Below, piece by piece: positions 10,508-18,854 of a stretch of DNA of 50,746 nt (position 1 is the stretch's first letter; each line of letters opens with the position of its first letter). The notes under the pieces are model-generated. The model saw only the letters and a program-made list of their open reading frames with translations, ran no database searches and was not told the origin of the DNA. This DNA is from a bacterium (GTDB lineage Bacteria > Pseudomonadota > Alphaproteobacteria > Acetobacterales > Acetobacteraceae): contig JAMFRO010000037.1 in NCBI GenBank assembly GCA_026224825.1, positions 1 through 50,746 of the forward strand, written 5' to 3'. A program made the position numbers and the translations under genes.

Positions 10508-11382
10508 TGGCCATTCTCGTCAATAGAAACACCAAGGTCATCACGCAGGGGTTTACCGGCGCGCAGGGCACGTTCCACTCCGAGCAGGCTTTGGCTTATG
10601 GCACGCAGGTTGTGGGTGGTGTGACCCCCGGCAAGGGCGGCACCAAGCATCTGGACCTGCCGGTTTACAACACGGTTGAAGAGGCTGTCGCCAAAACCGG
10701 CGCCAATGCCTCCGCCATCTACGTGCCGCCGCCGTTCGCCGCTGACTCCATTCTGGAAGCCATCGATGCAGGCGTGGAGCTGATCGTGGCCATCACCGAG
10801 GGCATCCCGGTGCTGGACATGGTCCGGGTGAAGCGCGCGCTTTCGGGCAGCCGTTCGCGTCTCATCGGGCCGAATTGCCCGGGCGTGATCACGCCGGATG
10901 AGTGCAAGATCGGCATCATGCCGGGCCATATCCATAAGCGTGGCTCCATCGGCATTGTGTCCCGCTCCGGCACGCTGACCTATGAGGCCGTGGCGCAGAC
11001 CACCGCCGCCGGGCTTGGCCAGTCCTCCTGCGTGGGCATCGGCGGTGACCCGGTGAAGGGCACGGATTTCATCGAAGTGCTGGATATGTTCCTGCATGAC
11101 CCCGAAACCCAGGCGATCATCATGATCGGCGAGATCGGCGGCCCCTCCGAGATCGACGCGGCCGAGTTCCTGTTCCGCCACAAGATCAAGAAGCCCGTGG
11201 TCGGCTTCATCGCCGGTGTAACCGCCCCGCCGGGCCGCCGCATGGGCCATGCCGGTGCGGTTATCTCCGGCGGCAAGGACACGGCACAGGCCAAGATCGC
11301 AGCCTTGCTGGAAGCCGGGGTTTTCATCTCCGACAGCCCGGCCGCTCTGGGCAGCACCATGGTGAAAGCGCTACAGGGTTAA
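10507..11382 (+). CDS. sucD: Succinyl-CoA ligase subunit alpha
   Basis: A 291-residue CoA-binding subunit carrying the phospho-histidine. The region [20 protein letters not shown] contains the active-site histidine, and [11 protein letters not shown] and [11 protein letters not shown] are family hallmarks. It overlaps the sucC stop in TAATG, giving a coupled heterodimer. A 199-base leader separates it from sucA. Confidence 0.96.
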   Translation: MAILVNRNTKVITQGFTGAQGTFHSEQALAYGTQVVGGVTPGKGGTKHLDLPVYNTVEEAVAKTGANASAIYVPPPFAADSILEAIDAGVELIVAITEGIPVLDMVRVKRALSGSRSRLIGPNCPGVITPDECKIGIMPGHIHKRGSIGIVSRSGTLTYEAVAQTTAAGLGQSSCVGIGGDPVKGTDFIEVLDMFLHDPETQAIIMIGEIGGPSEIDAAEFLFRHKIKKPVVGFIAGVTAPPGRRMGHAGAVISGGKDTAQAKIAALLEAGVFISDSPAALGSTMVKALQG

Positions 11383-11388
11383 ACATAT

Positions 11389-11550
11389 GGCAAGGGCAGG
11401 GGTGCCACATTCACAACACATGCATGTGGAACAACCCTGCCCTGGCAAACTGGGTAACGGCTTGTCCAGACGAGTGGCTTATACGCCTCGCCCAAGGGTG
11501 GGGTTCTGTTGCGTAGGTAATGGGTCCTGCCCGCCGCTCTGACGGGCGGG
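11389..11550 (+). promoter_or_regulatory. Structured leader between sucD and sucA
   Basis: The 199-base gap between sucD and sucA is the longest inside this TCA cluster and is rich in pairing. AGGGCAGGG (11393-11401) pairs perfectly with CCCTGCCCT (11435-11443), and inside it CCACAT (11405-11410) pairs with ATGTGG (11424-11429). A bulged hairpin lies around CGAGTGGC near 11471. Then CCCGCC (11530-11535) pairs with GGCGGG (11545-11550), 31 bases before the sucA ATG. None is followed by a T-run. This may be a cis-regulatory RNA or a processing site separating sucCD from sucAB; it does not match a class I can name. Confidence 0.45.
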
Positions 11551-11581
11551 TCATGATATAGCTTGAAGGAATAGCTTCAGT

Positions 11582-14440
11582 ATGGCCGGTGTAGACATAC
11601 TTGCGACCGCCATGAACGGCGCCAATGCCCAGTTCATCGCACAGCTTTACGCCAAATGGGCCGAGGCCCCGGATACGGTCGATCCCGATTTCGCGGCATT
11701 ATTTGCCTCACTCGACGACGAGGACCGCGCCGTTCTCGACGCCTCCGGTGCCTCCTGGGCCCCGCGCCCCTCGGTCTTCGAGACCGTCACCACCGAGGCA
11801 TCCCCCAAGCCGGTGCCGAAATCCAACCTCTCCACCGCGGAAGTGCGGGCCGCCACGCTGGATTCCATCCGCGCCCTCATGCTCATCCGCGCCTATCGCG
11901 TACGCGGGCATCTGGAAGCGCAGCTCGACCCGCTGGGGCTGAAGCGCGCCGGGCGGCATGACGAGCTGGATCCCGCCACCTACGGCTTCGTCGAGCCGGC
12001 GGATTTTGAGCGCCAGATCTTCCTGGACCGCGTGCTCGGCTTCGAGACCACGACGATGCGCCAGATCATCGCCGAGCTGCGCAAGAGCTATTGCGGCGCC
12101 ATCGGCGTGGAATTCATGCATATCCAGGACCCGGTGCAGAAGGACTGGATCCAGCGGCGGATTGAAGGCGCGCCCTGGCTCACCGTTTTCGACAATAAGG
12201 CCAAGGCCAAGATCCTGAAGCAGCTCACCGAGGCTGATAGTTTCGAGACCTTCTGCCAGAAGCGCTTCGTCGGCACCAAGCGTTTCGGGCTTGAGGGCGG
12301 CGAGACCACCATTCCGGCCCTGCATGCCATCATCGAGACCGCCGCCAATGGCGGGGTGAGCGAGATTGCCATTGGCATGCCGCATCGCGGCCGGCTCAAT
12401 ACACTGGTCAATATCGTGAAGAAGCCGCTTGTGGCTTTGTTCTCCGAATTCGGCGGCGCTTCGGCCAAGCCTGAGGATGTGCAGGGTTCGGGCGATGTGA
12501 AATACCATCTCGGCACCTCGACCGACCTCGTCATCAACGGCAAGAAACTCCATCTCTCGCTGCAGCCCAACCCGTCGCATCTGGAAGCGGTGGATCCGGT
12601 GGTGATTGGCAAGATCCGCGCCCGGCTGGATATGTCGGGCGATAAGACCCGCCGCTCCGCCATGGCCATCATGATGCATGGCGATGCCGCTTTCGCCGGC
12701 CAGGGGCTGGTGTATGAGACGCTGGCGATGAGCCAGCTCATCGGCTACCGCACCGGTGGGTCCATCCATCTCGTCGTCAACAACCAGATCGGCTTTACCA
12801 CCGTGCCGGCGCATGCCTTTTCTGGCATGTATTGCACGGATGTGGCCAAGGCCATTCAGGCGCCGATTTTGCATGTGAATGGCGATAATCCGGAAGCCGT
12901 GGCCTTTGTCTCGCGCCTGGCCACCGAGTTCCGCAATGAATTCGCCGTGGATGTGGTTATCGACCTGGTGTGCTACCGCCGCCATGGCCATAATGAGAAT
13001 GACGAGCCGGCGTTCACCCAGCCGATCATGTACAAGGCCATCCGTGGGCTGAAGACGACCCGCACGCTCTATGCCGAGAAGCTGGAGAAGGAAGGTTCGG
13101 TTAACGCCGCTGAGACCAAGGCGATTCTGGATGAGTATAACCAGACGCTGGAAGATGCGTTTGACGGTGCGAAGGCCTATAAGGTGAACAAGGCCGACTG
13201 GCTGGAAGGCCATTGGTCGGGCTTAAAGCAGGGTGGCGGCGAGTCCGATTTCCGCGACGAAGACACCGCCGTGCCGTTGGCGGTGTTGCGCGAGGTTGGT
13301 GCCGCGCTCTCCACGCCGCCGCAGAATTTCGACCTCAACCCGAAAATCGCGCGCCAGCTTGAAGCCAAGAAACAGGCGATCGACACTGGCGAGGGGATCG
13401 ACTGGTCCACCGGCGAGGCTTTGGCTTTTGGTACGCTGCTGCTCGATGGGCACCGCGTGCGGCTCTCCGGTGAGGATTGCCAGCGCGGCACGTTCAGCCA
13501 GCGCCATGCCGTGCTGATCGACCAGACCAACCAGAATGAATACACGCCGCTGAACAACATCCGCCCGGCGCAGGCGCCGATCGAGATTTTCAACTCGCTG
13601 CTCTCCGAGGCCGGCGTGCTGGGGTTTGAGTATGGCTATACTCTGGCGGACCCCAACGTGCTGGTGTTGTGGGAAGGGCAGTTCGGCGATTTCGCCAATG
13701 GCGCGCAGGTCATCATCGACCAGTTCATCGCCTCGGGCGAAACCAAATGGCTGCGCATGTCCGGCCTCGTGCTGTTGCTGCCGCATGGGCATGAGGGGCA
13801 GGGGCCCGAGCACAGCTCCGCCCGGCTGGAGCGTTATTTGCAGCTCTGCGCCGAGCACAATATGAATGTGTGCAATATTTCGACGCCGGCCAATTACTTC
13901 CATGCCCTGCGCCGGCAGTTGAAGCGTAATTTCCGCAAGCCGCTGATTTTGATGACGCCGAAATCCCTGCTGCGGCACAAGCTCTGCGTCTCCTCGCTCA
14001 GCGAGATGGCGGAAGGCTCCAGCTTCAAATTCGTCATCCCTGAAACCGATGAGCTGCTGCCGCCGGATCATATCCGCCGTGTCGTGCTGTGTTCGGGCAA
14101 GGTGTATTACGATCTGCTGGCCGAGCGCCGTGAGCGCGGCATCAACGATGTCGCCATTCTGCGCCTGGAACAATTCTATCCCTTCCCGGTGCGTGCCCTT
14201 AAAGCCGCGTTGGAGCCTTATGTGGGCGCCGAGCTGGTATGGTGCCAGGAGGAGCCGGCGAACATGGGCGCCTGGCAGTTCCTGGACCGGCCGCTGGAGC
14301 GTGTGCTTGGGCTTATCGGCAACCTCGCCAAACGGCCGCTCTATGTCGGCCGTCCGCCCGCTGCTTCGCCTGCCACCGGTCTTGCCAAGGTGCATGCCGC
14401 GGAGCAGGCGGCGCTGGTTGACCAGGCGCTCGGCATCTAA
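11582..14440 (+). CDS. sucA: 2-oxoglutarate dehydrogenase E1 component
   Basis: A 952-residue thiamine-diphosphate-dependent E1 that decarboxylates 2-oxoglutarate and passes succinyl to the SucB lipoyl group. It has the E1o-type N-terminal segment, [11 protein letters not shown], the ThDP/Mg site region [10 protein letters not shown]...[13 protein letters not shown], and the transketolase-like C-terminal half with [10 protein letters not shown] and [19 protein letters not shown]. It is full length. The ATG at 11582 is preceded by AAGGAA. An intact sucA with sucB suggests a complete oxidative TCA cycle. Confidence 0.97.
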   Translation: MAGVDILATAMNGANAQFIAQLYAKWAEAPDTVDPDFAALFASLDDEDRAVLDASGASWAPRPSVFETVTTEASPKPVPKSNLSTAEVRAATLDSIRALMLIRAYRVRGHLEAQLDPLGLKRAGRHDELDPATYGFVEPADFERQIFLDRVLGFETTTMRQIIAELRKSYCGAIGVEFMHIQDPVQKDWIQRRIEGAPWLTVFDNKAKAKILKQLTEADSFETFCQKRFVGTKRFGLEGGETTIPALHAIIETAANGGVSEIAIGMPHRGRLNTLVNIVKKPLVALFSEFGGASAKPEDVQGSGDVKYHLGTSTDLVINGKKLHLSLQPNPSHLEAVDPVVIGKIRARLDMSGDKTRRSAMAIMMHGDAAFAGQGLVYETLAMSQLIGYRTGGSIHLVVNNQIGFTTVPAHAFSGMYCTDVAKAIQAPILHVNGDNPEAVAFVSRLATEFRNEFAVDVVIDLVCYRRHGHNENDEPAFTQPIMYKAIRGLKTTRTLYAEKLEKEGSVNAAETKAILDEYNQTLEDAFDGAKAYKVNKADWLEGHWSGLKQGGGESDFRDEDTAVPLAVLREVGAALSTPPQNFDLNPKIARQLEAKKQAIDTGEGIDWSTGEALAFGTLLLDGHRVRLSGEDCQRGTFSQRHAVLIDQTNQNEYTPLNNIRPAQAPIEIFNSLLSEAGVLGFEYGYTLADPNVLVLWEGQFGDFANGAQVIIDQFIASGETKWLRMSGLVLLLPHGHEGQGPEHSSARLERYLQLCAEHNMNVCNISTPANYFHALRRQLKRNFRKPLILMTPKSLLRHKLCVSSLSEMAEGSSFKFVIPETDELLPPDHIRRVVLCSGKVYYDLLAERRERGINDVAILRLEQFYPFPVRALKAALEPYVGAELVWCQEEPANMGAWQFLDRPLERVLGLIGNLAKRPLYVGRPPAASPATGLAKVHAAEQAALVDQALGI

Positions 14441-14481
14441 TTGTAATATCGCAAAAAGCAACGAAAAACCAGGAGACCACA

Positions 14482-15699
14482 ATGGCCGCCGACATCAAAG
14501 TCCCCACACTGGGCGAGAGCGTGACCACCGCGACCATCGCCCGCTGGATTAAAAAAGTGGGAGAGGCCGTGCTTGCCGACGAGCCGCTGGTGGAGCTGGA
14601 AACCGATAAGGTGACCGTGGAAGTGAACGCGACGCAAGCCGGCGTGCTGGTGGAAATTGTGGCGCCGGAAGGTGCCGAGGTTGAGGTGGGCGGCCTGCTT
14701 GGCCGTATCGGCGCTGGTGATGGCAGTGTTGCCGCCCCCGCTGCCGCCGCTGAGCCTGCCCCCATCGTGCCTGCCGCCGGCGTGCAGGCGCCGCAGGCTG
14801 CCCCCGGCCCGGTGGCCCGCCCTGGTGCCGCTCTGCCGGCCGCGGCAAGGCTGATTGAAGAGAAGCACCTCTCCGCCGAGGGGATTACCGGCACCGCCAA
14901 GGATGGCCGTATTTCCAAGGGCGATGTTCTGGAATTCCTCAACAAGCCCGCCGTGCAGCAGGCTCCGCCGCCGGTGAAGCCCGCGCGCACGCCGGATGTG
15001 CGTGAAGAGCGCGTGAAGATGACGCGGCTGCGCAAGACCATCGCCTCGCGCCTGAAAGACGCGCAGAACAGCGCCGCTCTGCTTACCACCTTTAATGAGG
15101 TGGATATGAGTGCGATCATCGGTTTGCGCACTGAGTACAAGGATGCGTTTGAGAAGAAGCATAAGGGCATCCGCCTTGGCTTCAACGGCTTCTTCGTTAA
15201 AGCCGTGACCGCGGCGTTGCAGGAATTCCCGGCGGTGAATGCCGAGATCGATGGCGATGACATCGTGTACAAGCATTTTGTGCATATCGGCATCGCCGTT
15301 GGTGGCGCCAACGGGCTTGTCGTCCCGGTTATCCGCGATGCGGACCAGAAGAGCATTGCGCAGATTGAATCCGAAATCGCCGGCTTCGCCAAGGCTGCCA
15401 AGGAAGGCACGCTGAAGCTGGAGCAGCTCGGCGGCGGTACATTCTCCATCACCAACGGTGGCGTCTACGGCTCGCTGATGAGCACGCCGATTATCAACCC
15501 GCCGCAATCTGCCATTCTGGGGATGCATAAAATCCAGGACCGCCCTGTGGCGCTGAACGGGCAGGTGGTGATCCGCCCGATGATGTATCTGGCGGTGTCT
15601 TATGATCACCGTATCATCGATGGGCGCGAGGCGGTTTCGTTCCTGGTGCGGGTGAAGGAAAGCCTGGAAGATCCGCGCAGGCTTTTGCTCGAGATTTAA
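14482..15699 (+). CDS. sucB: 2-oxoglutarate dehydrogenase E2 (dihydrolipoyl succinyltransferase)
   Basis: A 405-residue E2. An N-terminal lipoyl domain has its lipoylated lysine in [11 protein letters not shown] (about residue 43). An Ala/Pro linker, a peripheral-subunit-binding domain (about 115-150) and a catalytic acetyltransferase-type domain with SYDHRIIDG follow. The ATG follows an AGGAG site. No dihydrolipoyl dehydrogenase gene follows; the next gene is a convergent SDR, so E3 must be encoded elsewhere. The transcript most likely ends in the palindromic element at 15700-15814. Confidence 0.96.
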   Translation: MAADIKVPTLGESVTTATIARWIKKVGEAVLADEPLVELETDKVTVEVNATQAGVLVEIVAPEGAEVEVGGLLGRIGAGDGSVAAPAAAAEPAPIVPAAGVQAPQAAPGPVARPGAALPAAARLIEEKHLSAEGITGTAKDGRISKGDVLEFLNKPAVQQAPPPVKPARTPDVREERVKMTRLRKTIASRLKDAQNSAALLTTFNEVDMSAIIGLRTEYKDAFEKKHKGIRLGFNGFFVKAVTAALQEFPAVNAEIDGDDIVYKHFVHIGIAVGGANGLVVPVIRDADQKSIAQIESEIAGFAKAAKEGTLKLEQLGGGTFSITNGGVYGSLMSTPIINPPQSAILGMHKIQDRPVALNGQVVIRPMMYLAVSYDHRIIDGREAVSFLVRVKESLEDPRRLLLEI

Positions 15700-15814
15700 G
15701 AAGTAAGGCCAGCTTTTTGAAAAAAGCTGGACCAAAAACTTTTGCTCCTGTGGGCGTTGTTGCGCCCACAGGAGCAAAAGTTTTTTGGCTACTTTTTTTC
15801 AAAAAAGGTGCTGC
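15700..15814. repeat. Modular palindromic intergenic element, copy B
   Basis: This element fills the whole gap between the stop codons of convergent sucB and the SDR gene. The left arm starts GAAGTAAGGCCAG, and CCAGCTTTTT (15709-15718) pairs with AAAAAGCTGG (15721-15730). The centre is a 23-bp perfect stem. The right arm is an imperfect inverted copy of the left, including CTTTTTT/AAAAAAG at 15792-15807. The architecture matches the copies at 25792, 29841 and 50598, but most stem sequences differ. Confidence 0.7.
15734..15785. terminator. Bidirectional intrinsic terminator (core of element B)
   Basis: A perfect 23-bp stem (15734-15756 with 15763-15785) around a 6-base loop. A-rich and T-rich tracts at the two ends give a U-run in either direction. 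It lies between convergent sucB and the SDR gene, so it most likely terminates both transcripts. Confidence 0.8.
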
Positions 15815-16582
15815 TTAACTTTCTAAAGCACCTAAAGATTCCGGCAAAACCTGGCCGCCGTCCACCGTGATGGTCTGGCCGGTGATGTAGGCGGCCTCCT
15901 CCGATGCGAGGAATAACGCGGCATTCGCAATATCCTCAACGCTGCCCAGGCGCTTTAGCGGAATGGATGCCTCCATGGCGGCGATGTATTCCGGCCCGTT
16001 GGCGGCCAGGCCTTCCGTGAAAATATTGCCGGGGAGTACGGCGTTTACGGTGATGTTTTTGGGCGCCAGCTCCAACGCCGCCGTGCGCATGAAACCCAAC
16101 TGCCCGGCCTTTGAAGCACCGTAATGCGACCAGCCGGGGTAGCCGGTGATGGGGCCGGTGATGGAGGAGGTGAGGATGATGCGGCCCGCACCGGCTTTGC
16201 TCATGGGCGGAAGCACGGATTGGGTGCTGAGAAACGTGCTGCGCAGGTTGGTGTTGATGACGTGGTCGAATTCTTCCACCGTCATCTCGGAGAGTTTGGC
16301 CGCCGGAAAAATCCCGGCATTGGCGCAGAGGATATCTACGCCCCCGAATTTTTGTAACGCTGCCTGCACCATCGCGGCGCAGCCCTGGGCTGTTGATACA
16401 TCGGCTGCAAATCCGGCCGCATGGGTGCCTATCTGTGCCGCCACCGCATCGGCATCCGCCTGGCTGCGTGAGACGGCCAGTACGTTGATGCCGGCCTGGC
16501 CGAAGCGGAGCGCAATGCCGCGCCCGATGCCCCGGCTGGCGCCGGTGACGATGACGGTTTTCCCGGCGAGTGATTTTAGCAT
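15815..16582 (-). CDS. SDR family NAD(P)-dependent oxidoreductase
   Basis: A 255-residue classical short-chain dehydrogenase. The cofactor motif TGASRGIG is near residues 13-20, NAG is present, and a catalytic Ser-Tyr-Lys set is visible as TSS and SHYGASKAG. It ends in the usual TGQTITVDGGQ. The ATG at 16582 follows a clean AAGGAG; the upstream in-frame extension covers the divergent promoter and is unlikely to be coding. It is transcribed away from a DeoR-type regulator, suggesting control by a sugar-phosphate-type effector and a sugar, polyol or hydroxyacid substrate. FabG-like activity is an alternative. Confidence 0.85.
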   Translation of the reverse strand: MLKSLAGKTVIVTGASRGIGRGIALRFGQAGINVLAVSRSQADADAVAAQIGTHAAGFAADVSTAQGCAAMVQAALQKFGGVDILCANAGIFPAAKLSEMTVEEFDHVINTNLRSTFLSTQSVLPPMSKAGAGRIILTSSITGPITGYPGWSHYGASKAGQLGFMRTAALELAPKNITVNAVLPGNIFTEGLAANGPEYIAAMEASIPLKRLGSVEDIANAALFLASEEAAYITGQTITVDGGQVLPESLGALES

Positions 16583-16599
16583 GGTGCGACTCCTTACAT

Positions 16600-16658
16600 T
16601 TGCATGATGCTGGTCCAACACCCATACTCCAAGCGGTTTTAGCAGGCTGACCAGCATG
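16600..16658 (+). promoter_or_regulatory. Divergent SDR/deoR promoter and candidate operator
   Basis: For the regulator gene, TTGCAT (16600-16605) and CATACT (16623-16628) form a -35/-10 pair with 17-base spacing. A perfect 9-base inverted repeat, ATGCTGGTC (16607-16615) and GACCAGCAT (16649-16657), has one half in the promoter spacer and the other over the regulator's start codon. This layout suits autorepression and looping by a DeoR-type dimer or tetramer. Confidence 0.5.
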
Positions 16659-17417
16659 AAACAGGAAAAAACCGCGCGGCAGCGGCAGATATTGGCGACA
16701 CTCGATGGCGCGCCGAGCTTGCGCGTGGCGGAGCTGGCGCAGCGCTTGGGTGTGTCCACGGAAACCATCCGGCGCGACCTGGATGCTATGACGCAGGCCG
16801 GGCTGCTTAACCGCACCTATGGTGGTGCGGTGCGGCCTTTGGGGTCCGAGCCAGCGGTGGCTGAGCGCCAGGGGATGTTCGTGGCGGAACGGCAGCGGAT
16901 CGCTGCTGCTACGATGCCGCTGTTGGCGGGGTGCCGTGTGCTTATTCTGGGCTCGGGCTCAACGGTGGTGCATGTGGCGCATGAGGTGGCGGCGCGGATG
17001 AATGATATTATGGTGGTCACCCATTCCTTTGGTGTCACTACCGCGCTGGCCGCCAACCCGAGCATAAAAGTGTTGATGCTGCCCGGCGAGTATAATGCCA
17101 CCGAAGGCACGGTGCTGGGGGGGCATGCGGTGGCGTTTCTGCAAAACCTCTACGCTGATGCTACGATTCTCGGTGCCTCCGGGCTTACCGGGGAGGGGCC
17201 GAATGATGCGCTGCCCGAAAGTGCGGCCGTGTATGCCGCCATGGCGGCCCGCGGGGCGCAGACCATCGTCACCGCCGACCATTCCAAATTCAACCGAGTC
17301 TTCACGGCACGTTATGCGGCTTGGCGGCAGGTGGCGCATCTGGTGACGGATGCTGAGCCTGATGGGCCGCTGGCTTGGGGGCTGGAGGATGAGGGGGTGG
17401 GGGTGGTGTTGGGGTGA
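16656..17417 (+). CDS. DeoR/GlpR family transcriptional regulator
   Basis: A 253-residue repressor of the DeoR family. The N-terminal helix-turn-helix is clear (RQRQILATLDGAPSL then VAELAQRLGVSTETIRRDL, about residues 8-45), with the family-typical LLNRTYGGAV. The C-terminal DeoRC sensor domain adopts an isomerase-like fold that binds phosphorylated sugars or polyols in relatives. It is divergent from the SDR gene with a 73-base shared promoter region holding an inverted repeat. The effector is unknown. Confidence 0.9.
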   Translation: MKQEKTARQRQILATLDGAPSLRVAELAQRLGVSTETIRRDLDAMTQAGLLNRTYGGAVRPLGSEPAVAERQGMFVAERQRIAAATMPLLAGCRVLILGSGSTVVHVAHEVAARMNDIMVVTHSFGVTTALAANPSIKVLMLPGEYNATEGTVLGGHAVAFLQNLYADATILGASGLTGEGPNDALPESAAVYAAMAARGAQTIVTADHSKFNRVFTARYAAWRQVAHLVTDAEPDGPLAWGLEDEGVGVVLG

Positions 17418-17442
17418 GAAGTGCGGCTTTCCATTAAGGTGA

Positions 17443-17486
17443 TTGACTACCTTTTGTCGAAACGATTAGAGTTACAGCAAAGAGGG
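17443..17486 (+). promoter_or_regulatory. Candidate promoter of the AT-rich gene
   Basis: TTGACT (17443-17448) followed after 18 bases by TAGAGT (17467-17472) resembles a housekeeping-type promoter. AGAGGG (17481-17486) is a good ribosome site for the ATG at 17494. The gene therefore appears to carry its own expression signals. Confidence 0.45.
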
Positions 17487-17493
17487 AATAGCC

Positions 17494-18720
17494 ATGAAGA
17501 ACGTTCAAAAACGAAAGACTTCCACGGCCTCTGCAAAGGGTACCTCAAGCTCGGCGAAGAAGACACCGAATAAAGCTGGGCAATTAATTACTAAAGTTAC
17601 TGCCGAGGATACGAGTGTGCGGCGCGGACGAACAGTTAGGCCATTTCCTGCAGGTCCCTTCGAAGAAGCACTGGACTTTGCAAAAGAGATTTATAATCTT
17701 GGCAGCGGCACGTCAGTTCGGCGGCTTACTTTGTTTGATCATCTTCAGCGTACGCCGGATAGTGGCACAAGCCGAATGTTGATTACCAATGCAAGCAAAT
17801 ACGGATTGTTAAAAGGAAGCTACACGAGTGAACAGCTTGATTTGACCCCAGAAGGAAAAAAGGCTTGCGACGACAATTCGAGCCCACGAGAGACGGCTCG
17901 CCTGAAGGCAAAGCTTGCAATTACAGACATTGCTCCATTTAACACCCTTTATGAAAAGTTCACGAATGCTAAACTCCCGCCGAGGGCGGCTCTTATAGAT
18001 TCTATGCGGGAGGCTGGAACTAATAAAGACCACTTGGAAGAAGGTGTTGATACCTTCATTGTAAATTTGAAATTTGTTGGGTTGTTACAAAATCTGTCTG
18101 GCGCTGATCGAGTCGTGACGGTTGAACATCTTCTTGACAGTATACCAGGGGCAACCCCAATAGCGGCTGCGGCAACTGTGCCTCCGATTATTGTCGGAGG
18201 GCAAAGTCTCATGACCCAGGAGCAAGCGGTCTTTGAGAGCACTTGCTTTTATATTACAGCTATAGGTGAACAGAATTCAGAAGCCCGAAAGCACTCGAAT
18301 CTTTTTCTCGAAAATATTGTTGAGCCTGCCATCCGAACTGTTGGTTTAACGGTCGTTAGAGCAGATCAAATTGACAAGCCGGGAATGATTACTCGACAAA
18401 TAATGGAGTATCTATTCCGCTCCCGTTTGGTCGTTGCAGACCTGTCTTTCTCGAATGCAAATGTATTTTATGAGCTCGCGCTTAGACATGCTATCCGCCT
18501 CCCAATTGTTCAAATCATAAGGTATGGAGACCCAATTCCTTTTGACATAAATCAAATGAGAACCGTTACCATAGATAACCGTGATGTATATACGTTGCTG
18601 CCCAACGTAGAGTTATATAAATCTGAAATAGCTAGCCAAGCCAGGCGGGCGTTGGAAGCAGGAGTGGAGGTAGATACGCCTGTTTCCATGTATTTCCCCC
18701 AGGCTCGCTTGAGTATTTGA
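17494..18720 (+). CDS. Winged-helix plus nucleoside-deoxyribosyltransferase-like protein, candidate defence gene
   Basis: A 408-residue cytosolic protein. Residues 1-45 are a Lys/Ser/Thr-rich disordered tail. Residues 50-215 look like one or two winged-helix units (ITNASKYGLLKG, then LDLTPEGKKA), similar to domains seen in prokaryotic conflict systems. Residues 250-390 resemble the nucleoside 2-deoxyribosyltransferase/TIR-like fold: FYITAIGE, VVRADQID, VVADLSFSNANVFYELALRHA, with D316, N323 and E327 as candidate active-site residues, then IPFDINQMRTV. The coding sequence is much richer in A and T than its neighbours, which suggests horizontal transfer. It stands alone with its own promoter. 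The function is inferred, not known; NAD or nucleotide cleavage on infection is one option. Confidence 0.7.
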   Translation: MKNVQKRKTSTASAKGTSSSAKKTPNKAGQLITKVTAEDTSVRRGRTVRPFPAGPFEEALDFAKEIYNLGSGTSVRRLTLFDHLQRTPDSGTSRMLITNASKYGLLKGSYTSEQLDLTPEGKKACDDNSSPRETARLKAKLAITDIAPFNTLYEKFTNAKLPPRAALIDSMREAGTNKDHLEEGVDTFIVNLKFVGLLQNLSGADRVVTVEHLLDSIPGATPIAAAATVPPIIVGGQSLMTQEQAVFESTCFYITAIGEQNSEARKHSNLFLENIVEPAIRTVGLTVVRADQIDKPGMITRQIMEYLFRSRLVVADLSFSNANVFYELALRHAIRLPIVQIIRYGDPIPFDINQMRTVTIDNRDVYTLLPNVELYKSEIASQARRALEAGVEVDTPVSMYFPQARLSI

Positions 18721-18742
18721 ACGGATAGGTATTCATCTTGGT

Positions 18743-18801
18743 GATCCATCTTCCATGTTCCGACGAGAAAGATGGATCGCCACGCTGCGCTCGCGATGAC
18801 G
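18743..18801. repeat. Dispersed palindromic repeat, copy 1 (half-copy)
   Basis: GATCCATCTT (18743-18752) pairs with AAGATGGATC (18769-18778). It is followed by the unit that starts ATGGATCGCCACGCT and ends CGCGATGACG (18772-18801). The same unit occurs in both orientations at 22354-22435. It sits just downstream of the AT-rich gene and could act as a transcript end or mark an old recombination site. It is non-coding and lacks a T-run. Confidence 0.5.
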
Positions 18802-18854
18802 CCCCTTCTTCCGCCCCCGCTTGCAACCGTGGTGCAAAACCCTAAATTCCCTCT

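Noticed and set aside
11383..11581. Possible known riboswitch before sucA
   Set aside because: The stems are clear but I could not match a named riboswitch consensus, so only a structured leader is claimed.
11708..13213. Minus-strand open frame of about 501 codons opposite sucA
   Set aside because: A shadow of the well-conserved sucA gene.
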